Assembly: GCA_011049495.1 (NCBI GenBank) | Contig: DSBF01000195.1 | Location: 1 to 12,304 of the forward strand | Direction of reading: 5' to 3' | DNA length: 12,304 nucleotides | Source of the DNA: Ignavibacteria bacterium | GTDB taxonomy: Bacteria > Bacteroidota > Ignavibacteria > Ignavibacteriales > Melioribacteraceae | Part shown: positions 1 to 6,229 of the stretch, one piece after another | How the letters are laid out: each line of letters opens with the position of its first letter | How positions within the stretch are numbered: the first letter of the stretch is position 1 | Made by a program: the position numbers and the translations under genes | The notes under the pieces: generated by a model | The model's database searches: none | Told to the model about the DNA's origin: nothing | What the model saw: the letters and a program-made list of their open reading frames with translations, nothing else

Positions 1-781
1 GTGCATGTTCAGTAAATTGATAGTCATCAATCCCCGTATCATATTTCACTTCGCTATAAACAATATCGCTTTTATGTTTTTTCTGAATGTTATTCATTAC
101 TCTGTGGGTGGTTGTCCATATTCCATCTATCTGTTTATAATCTTCCGCGCTGTCTATCTTCAATAGCTTTTTATCTTTGTCATAAAATTCTCGTTTTAGA
201 TACAACCATTTGTCCTTCATTACCCAACTAATAGTTTTGGAGTACATTGAACCATCTTCCTTTGGAATGCTTTCTACCACATAACAAGTTTCGCCGTTTA
301 ATTCTTCGGTTCTCAATAGTTTATGAGTATCTTGATCCGGGGTTCTATCGGAAATGTCGTCATACGTAAAATCGGAACCCATAAAGTAATCACTTTTACT
401 TTCCGAGGAGATCCTTTTGATTTTTTTAAGCGACGGTAAATAAATCCACTGATCGTCATCTTTACCGACTTCCTCATAATTTAAATTTAGAAACGCCGTA
501 TTGCGAACATCTGCCGGAGAAACAAAGAATACAATCTTTTTTTCGACTCCGGGATATTTTTTTCTAAACTGTACGATCTCCCGTATTCGCTTGTCGCCGG
601 ATTTGTTAATCAATGTTAATGTTAATTTTGAATTTTCATCATTACCATCGTTGCGATAATAATTTTTTTGAATTACTTCTTTACCGGTAAGTTCTTCTTG
701 CGTCATATCCGAATTTAAAACGAAACCGGCAGTAAAAAGCGATAACACGCCTATCACAAATATTTGACTATACCTTTTCAT
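1..781 (-). CDS. LolA-like outer membrane lipoprotein-sorting protein, C-terminus cut by window edge
   Basis: The reading frame is open from an ATG at 781 to the window edge (about 260 codons), so the 3' end is missing. The start is supported by GGGAG at 790-794, 8 bases upstream. Residues 1-20 form a signal peptide (MKRYSQIF, then a hydrophobic core ending TAGF), so the product should be exported. The mature part shows hallmarks of the LolA-like family annotated as outer membrane lipoprotein-sorting protein: a beta-rich run, a WIYLPSLKKIKRI stretch, then YFMGSDFTYDDISDR. In this family the protein is a periplasmic partner, probably a lipid or lipoprotein carrier, of an MMPL-type RND exporter. 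That exporter is the adjacent upstream gene (72-base gap). The family is clear; the true cargo is unknown. Confidence 0.85.
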   Translation of the reverse strand, partial: MKRYSQIFVIGVLSLFTAGFVLNSDMTQEELTGKEVIQKNYYRNDGNDENSKLTLTLINKSGDKRIREIVQFRKKYPGVEKKIVFFVSPADVRNTAFLNLNYEEVGKDDDQWIYLPSLKKIKRISSESKSDYFMGSDFTYDDISDRTPDQDTHKLLRTEELNGETCYVVESIPKEDGSMYSKTISWVMKDKWLYLKREFYDKDKKLLKIDSAEDYKQIDGIWTTTHRVMNNIQKKHKSDIVYSEVKYDTGIDDYQFTEHA

Positions 782-853
782 TTCTGCTTCTCCCATTAAT
801 TTTTAGATTTACTTTCCTTTGATTTACCTAATATTTGATTAGTACAAATGTTA

Positions 854-3151
854 TTAACGATATTGCTTCACCTCCTCTTTTTTAGGTTTGAAACGAAGAT
901 TGGTTAAATTTATTACAATAAGCATTATGACTAACGTTCCGAAAAAACAGAAAAACATATTTAACGATATGAGCGCGCCTAATTCTCTATTCGGGGGAAA
1001 GAGTGAAAACAAAAGAACAATAAAACCGATTATTATTATTACAGCGTTAAAAAATATGGCTCTTCCCGTATGCGATAAGGTGAGAATGGAAATACGAACT
1101 ATATCTGTTTCCTGAGTAAAGTTTACCCTGTATCGATACAGAAACTGAATTGCAAAATCAATTCCGATACCCAATGATATACTTGCAACCAGAGCTGTTG
1201 TTGCGCCAAGCGGTATATTTGCGAAACCCATTAGTCCAAAACTAATAAGCGAAGTAAGAATAATTGGAATTGACCCTATTAAACCGACCGATAAACGGTT
1301 GAACATAAGAGAGAGTAGTATTATCACCAAAATGATGGAAATGATAATGCTTAATACCTGTCCCTCTAAAATGAGACCCGAAAAAACCAAACCTTTGTAA
1401 GCTGAGCCGGCATATCTAACCGAAATGCCCTCAATTGAGCCACTGTTATCGTCAATAAAGTCAACAACCCTCTGTATAAGTTTTGAATTGTCCCCTTTTA
1501 AAGTAACGGATATATTTGCTCGTTTATAGTTATAATCAACGACTTTATCTAAATTGTCCGGATCACCCGCCATTGAGTAAAGCAATAAATATTGTGCAAG
1601 AACATCACGAGCTTCCGGTACTATATCATAATCGGGGTTATCAGCATACATTGACATATTCAATTTCTTTAAAAAATCAGATAAAGAAAATGTTAGACCT
1701 ACTTCCGGCAACTCCTCCAATTTTGTTTGAAGGACATCAATTTGTTTCCACACTTCGGGATTTTTAAAGGTATCATCTTCGCCTTCAAGTATTACATTCA
1801 ACATCGTTGTTCCTGCGAAGTGCTCATTCACAAACTGATCTGCTTGAACTATGTCGCTGCTTTCTTCAAAATTTCGAAGAAAACTCGTGTCTATCCATAC
1901 TTTCTGAATACCGAATATTGATATGATTAAAACGATGCCTGTTGCTGTAAGTATTATGACTTTATACTTAAGAATTGAGTGGACAATTTTTTCAAAAAGA
2001 TTCGAATTACTTTCACTTTCTTTAATTTTTTTTTGTTTCGGCAAACCGAATAACCGCAATGCGGCCGGCAAAAAGACAAGTGAGAGAAAGAAAGCGCTTA
2101 TTATTCCAAATGCTGTGAACAACCCGAAATATTTGACCGGCCAAATTTCAGAACTGATTAGGGATATAAAACCAACCGCTGTTGTTAATGCGGACATCAT
2201 TACAGGTTTCCACATTACTTGAAGCATATCCCTTATCACTTCATTTTTATCGGCATCGGGATTGCTTTTACGAAAGAGCGAAATATTGTTGAAGAGATAT
2301 ATTGAATAAGCAATACCTATGGCAATTAACATTACGGGTATCATCGTGGATACTGCGTAAATCGGAATATTAAGCCAGGACATAAAACCGAAGGTCCATA
2401 TTGTGCTCATAATAACTATAAGAATTGCTAAAAGAAGAGATTTGAAACTTCTCAGTACAATCAGCATAACAACAATTATCAGCAGCATAACGATAGGGAA
2501 CATCTTTTGCATATCTTTAGGGGCTAATTGAGCAAGCGTTCCTTCAACAATAGGCCTGCCTGCAACGTATATATTTTCCGGTTTTTCAAACTCCTTTTTT
2601 ATTTGAAGAATATCATCGTAAAGTTCCTGTGTAAAAACTACTTCCGGTTTTAATTCGGCTAGTATTAAAGTTGCAGTTTCATCCTTCGATAGAATTCTAC
2701 CGTATACCATTTCATTGTCAATTACAGCTTTCCTAATCTCATCCAGTTTATTTTGAGAACTCGGAACTTCTACATAAAACTTATTGACATCTAAGCCAGA
2801 TTCACTACTAACTATATTATCGGTAGTGTACAGACTATTAACATCCCCCAATTCTATTTGAGACATATTCTGCAATCGAAGTGTAATTTCTTTAACTTTG
2901 CGCAAAGTGCTTTCACAAAAGACACCATCGGGATTTTCCATTACAAAAAGAACTCCGTCCTTAATATTAAACCATTCTTCCGCCTGATCACTAAAAACGA
3001 AAGCCGGATTTTCCTTTGGCATATACTTATCTAAATCCGTTTCAATTCGTGCGTTACTCATAATTCCCATTACCGAAAGCAACGTTACAATTACTACCAG
3101 TACAATTATCGGGATAGGTTTTTTAGACAGCTTTAATAATAGGTTTACCAT
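854..3151 (-). CDS. RND/MMPL-family transporter, inner membrane
   Basis: 765 aa from an ATG at 3151. An in-frame TTG at 3166 would add five residues, but GAGGAG at 3159-3164 sits 7 bases before the ATG, so the ATG is preferred. The architecture is the duplicated RND plan: TM1 at about 13-33, a large periplasmic loop, TM2-6 at about 215-370, TM7 at about 395-415, a second loop, then TM8-12 from about 610. The second half carries GIDFAIQFLYRYR and HTGRAIFFNAV, typical of the MMPL/sterol-sensing-like helices. The family moves lipids or other hydrophobic molecules using the proton gradient. The next gene downstream encodes the usual LolA-like partner, which supports an envelope-lipid export pair. 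The gene is separated from the cluster upstream by about 175 bases and may be transcribed on its own. Substrate unknown. Confidence 0.9.
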   Translation of the reverse strand: MVNLLLKLSKKPIPIIVLVVIVTLLSVMGIMSNARIETDLDKYMPKENPAFVFSDQAEEWFNIKDGVLFVMENPDGVFCESTLRKVKEITLRLQNMSQIELGDVNSLYTTDNIVSSESGLDVNKFYVEVPSSQNKLDEIRKAVIDNEMVYGRILSKDETATLILAELKPEVVFTQELYDDILQIKKEFEKPENIYVAGRPIVEGTLAQLAPKDMQKMFPIVMLLIIVVMLIVLRSFKSLLLAILIVIMSTIWTFGFMSWLNIPIYAVSTMIPVMLIAIGIAYSIYLFNNISLFRKSNPDADKNEVIRDMLQVMWKPVMMSALTTAVGFISLISSEIWPVKYFGLFTAFGIISAFFLSLVFLPAALRLFGLPKQKKIKESESNSNLFEKIVHSILKYKVIILTATGIVLIISIFGIQKVWIDTSFLRNFEESSDIVQADQFVNEHFAGTTMLNVILEGEDDTFKNPEVWKQIDVLQTKLEELPEVGLTFSLSDFLKKLNMSMYADNPDYDIVPEARDVLAQYLLLYSMAGDPDNLDKVVDYNYKRANISVTLKGDNSKLIQRVVDFIDDNSGSIEGISVRYAGSAYKGLVFSGLILEGQVLSIIISIILVIILLSLMFNRLSVGLIGSIPIILTSLISFGLMGFANIPLGATTALVASISLGIGIDFAIQFLYRYRVNFTQETDIVRISILTLSHTGRAIFFNAVIIIIGFIVLLFSLFPPNRELGALISLNMFFCFFGTLVIMLIVINLTNLRFKPKKEEVKQYR

Positions 3152-3158
3152 CCATCTT

Positions 3159-3164
3159 CTCCTC
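3159..3164 (-). promoter_or_regulatory. Ribosome binding site fixing the start of the MMPL gene
   Basis: GAGGAG on the minus strand lies 7 bases before the ATG at 3151. It overlaps the first codons that would follow the longer TTG start at 3166, which argues against that start. Confidence 0.7.
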
Positions 3165-3326
3165 AATTATATTGTATTTATTTTTCCAAACAACCATGAC
3201 TCGAATCTATCGGGATCTAAACCTTGTTGTGATTTTAACTACGTTTTCACCCTTTTGGATCAAAACTACCGGCATCAATTGATATTTTTATCCACATCAT
3301 CGGCTTTATCTTTATATTTTGCTTTA

Positions 3327-3704
3327 TTAAGCAAACCATTCATCTCTGTTTTTAAGTGAAAGAATAAAAATCACAATCCAAGTAATGGAACGAACTGTCA
3401 TTGCGATCTGACTTTTTGCTGCAGCCGAATCAGCAAAAACTGTTAGAATCATCATCATTACAATAGTATGCCCAATAGCAAGTATACCCGAAGATTGGAT
3501 AGATAGTTTTTCCCCGCGCCAAAAAAAAGCGCCCGCAGCAATCGTCACAGCCGCCATCAACAAATTGTAGTATAGAAGCCAGTTAATTACGCTGTGATCG
3601 GGGATATTAATTTGAAAGAGAATTGGTAATCCGTCCATAAATGTTAAAAACCCGAGAATAAAAGAAAAAATCGAAATCACTTTTCGTATTTTTCTTCCTG
3701 TCAT
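3327..3704 (-). CDS. Small four-helix membrane protein, unknown function
   Basis: 125 aa from an ATG at 3704, with AAGGAG at 3710-3715 five bases upstream, so translation looks real. Four hydrophobic segments are visible (about residues 10-30, 42-60, 70-92 and 100-117), with positive charges at the N-terminus (MTGRKIRK). There are no Cys or obvious metal-binding clusters; the only His residues are H37 and H79. It follows the twin A membrane gene by 55 bases and shares its strand, so it is probably in the same transcript. A weak hairpin (TTTGCTT/AAGCAAA, 3318-3335) covers its stop codon. I do not recognise a family. It could be an accessory subunit of the oxidase-like complex or unrelated. Confidence 0.75.
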   Translation of the reverse strand: MTGRKIRKVISIFSFILGFLTFMDGLPILFQINIPDHSVINWLLYYNLLMAAVTIAAGAFFWRGEKLSIQSSGILAIGHTIVMMMILTVFADSAAAKSQIAMTVRSITWIVIFILSLKNRDEWFA

Positions 3705-3759
3705 AAAAACTCCTTGTTGAAATTAATCTTTCAATCCCTTTTTATTGAGACACAAATTG

Positions 3760-4368
3760 TCACATCCCCTCCGAGAATCCAATTATAAACGAGATTGTCA
3801 TAAAAAATAAAAGTGTTGGGAAGAGACTATAAATTTGCTTGCTTGTGAACAAAGATTTATTAGCTCTTAATAAGAGTAAAAATATTCCTCCCAACCCAAT
3901 AAATGCGCCACCAAGACTTACCATCAAAAATGACGTATTAACAACGCCTTTCTGATATAAGAATAAGGGAGAAATAAAAATTATTAGACCGGCAATGGCA
4001 TGCACGGACGCAAGACTAAATACTGCTAGAAGTTTGTTGCTTACAAATCTTGATAAAATGATCGTCAGAAACCCTACTAAACTTATCAGTAAGTATGATA
4101 CAAACATATCTGAAAAATTTATCGCAACTACCGCAGATGATATTCCCAGCGGAAGCACTGATGCTATAACAACCACAGCCGGCTGTTCAAGAATGCCAAA
4201 TCCTAAAAAAATTAGCAGCAGAGAAGTGAGTAATAATATTCCGAATGAAATAGTTAATAAGATAATTACGTGCGACGGATAACCTTCTATACCTGATACA
4301 ATTTCGTAACCGGCAAGTATACTTGTAAAAAAAAGAATAATTTTATTTGATTTGGTAATCTCCTTCAA
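3760..4368 (-). CDS. Polytopic membrane protein, twin A of a paralogous pair, unknown function
   Basis: 202 aa with about seven hydrophobic segments. The start is unusual: no ATG or GTG occurs in the first part of the frame. The best start is TTG at 4368, whose bases overlap the TGA stop of the preceding prenyltransferase gene and which has GGAG 7 bases upstream inside that gene. This implies translational coupling. It is paralogous to the 203-aa protein at 7850-8461. The two align without gaps over about residues 50-202: LGFGIL against LGYGVL at 55-60, RFV at 107-109, VHAIAG against VHSVAG at 122-127 (shared H123), GG at 153-154 and IGLGG against IGIGG at 157-161. The conserved membrane His and Arg hint at a functional site. 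No named family recognised; its placement with the oxidase-like gene suggests an accessory membrane subunit, which is inference. Confidence 0.8.
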   Translation of the reverse strand: MKEITKSNKIILFFTSILAGYEIVSGIEGYPSHVIILLTISFGILLLTSLLLIFLGFGILEQPAVVVIASVLPLGISSAVVAINFSDMFVSYLLISLVGFLTIILSRFVSNKLLAVFSLASVHAIAGLIIFISPLFLYQKGVVNTSFLMVSLGGAFIGLGGIFLLLLRANKSLFTSKQIYSLFPTLLFFMTISFIIGFSEGM

Positions 4369-5246
4369 AACAATACTCCGAGACTCACCATCAACATTGC
4401 GCCAAGCATATAAAGAGAAGCGTATTTGAACAGAGCGAAATTTACTTTTTCGGAAGAAGATGAAAAACTAGCTATAATCAAACTAAGTATACCGATTGAT
4501 AATACTGCAAGCAGGCGCAGATACCCCCAAGCTATACCAAGCGCTAAAGCGCCAACCGCAATTGAGAGAGCCGCCAACAATGATGAGACGGCAATTATTA
4601 GACGTGTTTTTGTTGCACCATACTTCGAAAAAAAAGTAGGGATATCTGCATTCGAATAGTCAGCGCTATACTTAATACTAAAGGTTAAAATGTGAGTAGG
4701 AATCCATAAAAGTATAGAAAGAGAAAACAGCAAACCGATAAAATCTAGGTCCCCGATACCTAAAACTCTTCCGGCAAGTATCGGCATTCCACCTGAGATA
4801 CCACCGAAGACAATAGCCCAAGGGGTTCTCCGTTTTAACCAGATTGTATAAATAACAACATCAATAAAAAGACCGCTGAAAACTACAAAGCCGTAAATAA
4901 TTGATAAGTTAAACGCCCAAAACAATCCTGCCAAAGAAAATGTTACTCCTAAGATCAGGGCTTCCATCGAAGATATTTTACCCGAAGGAAGCGGTCTGCA
5001 ACAAGCTCTCTGCATTTTCATATCAATATCTTTATCGTAGACCATATTTAAAATGGTACTTCCGCTAATAACAAGGAAAAGACTTCCGATTAATCCTGCT
5101 GCTAAACTCCAGGAATGGAACGGGCATCGAGCGCTGATGTAACCGGTAATGCCGGTAACCAACAACAATCCGGTTTGATAACCTTTTGTCAGTTCCCAAT
5201 ACCAAGAAATTCTTTGACTAATAAGATTGAACCATTTACGAAGCAT
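4365..5246 (-). CDS. UbiA-family prenyltransferase, probable protoheme IX farnesyltransferase (heme O synthase)
   Basis: 293 aa from an ATG at 5246. An in-frame GTG at 5255 would add three residues; AGAG 8 bases before the ATG favours the shorter form slightly. The first Asp motif NMVYDKDID (N67, D71, D75) followed by RPLPSG (84-89) is the diphosphate-Mg site of UbiA enzymes and matches the heme O synthase (CyoE/CtaB) pattern closely. GGISGGMPILAGR (148-160) and PTHILTFSIKYSADY (183-197) correspond to the CyoE GG-G-P and PHFW...DY blocks, though the following ADIPTF departs from the usual AGVPM. About eight to nine membrane helices. The reaction in the family adds a farnesyl group to heme B to give heme O, the cofactor of many heme-copper oxidases. 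That fits the oxidase-like gene two positions upstream. A diverged UbiA enzyme with another substrate is the alternative. Confidence 0.8.
   Translation of the reverse strand: MLRKWFNLISQRISWYWELTKGYQTGLLLVTGITGYISARCPFHSWSLAAGLIGSLFLVISGSTILNMVYDKDIDMKMQRACCRPLPSGKISSMEALILGVTFSLAGLFWAFNLSIIYGFVVFSGLFIDVVIYTIWLKRRTPWAIVFGGISGGMPILAGRVLGIGDLDFIGLLFSLSILLWIPTHILTFSIKYSADYSNADIPTFFSKYGATKTRLIIAVSSLLAALSIAVGALALGIAWGYLRLLAVLSIGILSLIIASFSSSSEKVNFALFKYASLYMLGAMLMVSLGVLF
4376..4379 (-). promoter_or_regulatory. Ribosome binding site inside the prenyltransferase 3' end, for the TTG start of twin A
   Basis: GGAG on the minus strand lies 7 bases before the TTG at 4368. It decides the start of a gene that has no ATG or GTG alternative nearby. 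A second AAGGAG lies just after the TTG but leads to no in-frame conventional start. Confidence 0.5.
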
Positions 5247-5299
5247 GTGATTCACTCTGGTTAAAAATTGATTTAATAATACTCAGACCAATTGCACCA

Positions 5300-6229
5300 T
5301 TATTTCTTTTTGTTTTCATCCTGTACATCTCTTGCACATCTAAACCCGACATCAAGCCCGTAATAATCCGGTCCAGCGCTGTTCTCTCCCCAAATTCTCA
5401 GGTGTTGACTATAAGTCGCTAAACTTCCGCCGCGCATGTACCTGTAATGAACAAAAGGTTTATCATCGCCCACCCATTGCCAAACATTGCCTGCCATATC
5501 GTATAAGCCATATGGACTTCTATTGTCGGAAGTTTTAAAGCCGCTATAAGTTTTACCGTTATAAAAACCTACGGGAGTAGTGCCGCGCATTATTCCATAA
5601 GCTTCTTCAAATGGGTCAAAGCTTTTGTAATAATTTGCGTAAGATTCATCAAAGTTATTTCCCCAAGGATAAGCCCTAGTATCAGATCCGCGCGCGGCTT
5701 TCTCCCATTCCAATTCCGTTGGCAGACGCCAGCCATAAAAATCGGCATACGATTTAGCGCCAAACCAACTGACCATTATTACTGGATGATCTTCAAAACC
5801 TTTTTGCGCCCAAAATTTTGTACCGTCAAATTTTATATGTATTCCTTTTTCATCTAATACCATATGCGTCCAATACCCCTCTTCAATCTTAAATTCATGT
5901 TTATAACCATCAAATTCATCGCCGGGATAGTATCCTTTAATAGTATCACCAATCATCTTAACAAAACCGGAATCCAATGCTTTATTTAAATAGCCGGCAT
6001 ATTGAGCATTTGTTACATGTGTTGCCATAATTTCATAATCGTAATCAACTTCGGCTTCATGGTTATGCTGCCCCTTATAGAACTCTCCTGCCGGAATAAG
6101 TATCCATTCACCAGGATTTACGCCTGTATCCATTTGAAGTTCATCTTGTGCATTTACCTTAAATGCAAGACCCAGAGTCATTATTAAAATTGTTGCCGTT
6201 AGTATGTAAATTGATTTTCTTTGTTTCAT
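5300..6229 (-). CDS. Secreted FGE/SUMF1-fold protein lacking the catalytic cysteines
   Basis: 309 aa from an ATG at 6229, with GAGG (6237-6240) 7 bases upstream. The ATG overlaps the TGA of the oxidase-like gene by 4 bases, so translation is coupled. Residues 1-27 are a signal peptide ending VNA before QDE, so it acts outside the cytoplasm. The FGE-sulfatase fold is plain: IPAGEF (45-50), THVTNAQYAGYL (70-81), HPVIMVSWFGA (148-158), GWRLPTELEWEKAARG (166-181), YPWGNNFDE, YGLYDMAGNVWQW (240-252), RGGS (266-269) and VGFRCARD (294-301). The two active-site Cys that follow RGGS in true formylglycine-generating enzymes are absent; the only Cys is C298. Sulfatase maturation is therefore unlikely, and no sulfatase is nearby. 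Relatives of this fold include NirV, encoded beside copper nitrite reductase. Its role with the oxidase-like protein is unknown; binding or structural use of the fold is inference. Confidence 0.88.
   Translation of the reverse strand: MKQRKSIYILTATILIMTLGLAFKVNAQDELQMDTGVNPGEWILIPAGEFYKGQHNHEAEVDYDYEIMATHVTNAQYAGYLNKALDSGFVKMIGDTIKGYYPGDEFDGYKHEFKIEEGYWTHMVLDEKGIHIKFDGTKFWAQKGFEDHPVIMVSWFGAKSYADFYGWRLPTELEWEKAARGSDTRAYPWGNNFDESYANYYKSFDPFEEAYGIMRGTTPVGFYNGKTYSGFKTSDNRSPYGLYDMAGNVWQWVGDDKPFVHYRYMRGGSLATYSQHLRIWGENSAGPDYYGLDVGFRCARDVQDENKKK

Noticed and set aside
888..2222. Plus-strand open frames of 60-100 codons opposite the MMPL gene, and similar frames opposite other genes
   Set aside because: They run antisense inside well-supported membrane protein genes, have no ribosome sites and no family features.
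3152..3166. Longer MMPL start at the TTG at 3166
   Set aside because: The good GAGGAG ribosome site lies inside this extension and is correctly spaced for the ATG at 3151.
3166..3193. TTGTTT-16-TATAAT promoter directly before the MMPL gene
   Set aside because: Its transcription start would fall at or inside the ribosome binding site at 3159-3164, so the message would lack it; probably chance in AT-rich DNA.
3318..3335. TTTGCTT/AAGCAAA hairpin as a terminator of the cluster
   Set aside because: It is only a 7-bp AT-rich stem, overlaps the stop codon and has no T-run after it on the minus strand.
5300..6229. Sulfatase-activating formylglycine-generating enzyme
   Set aside because: Both catalytic Cys are missing and no sulfatase gene is in view, so only the fold is claimed.
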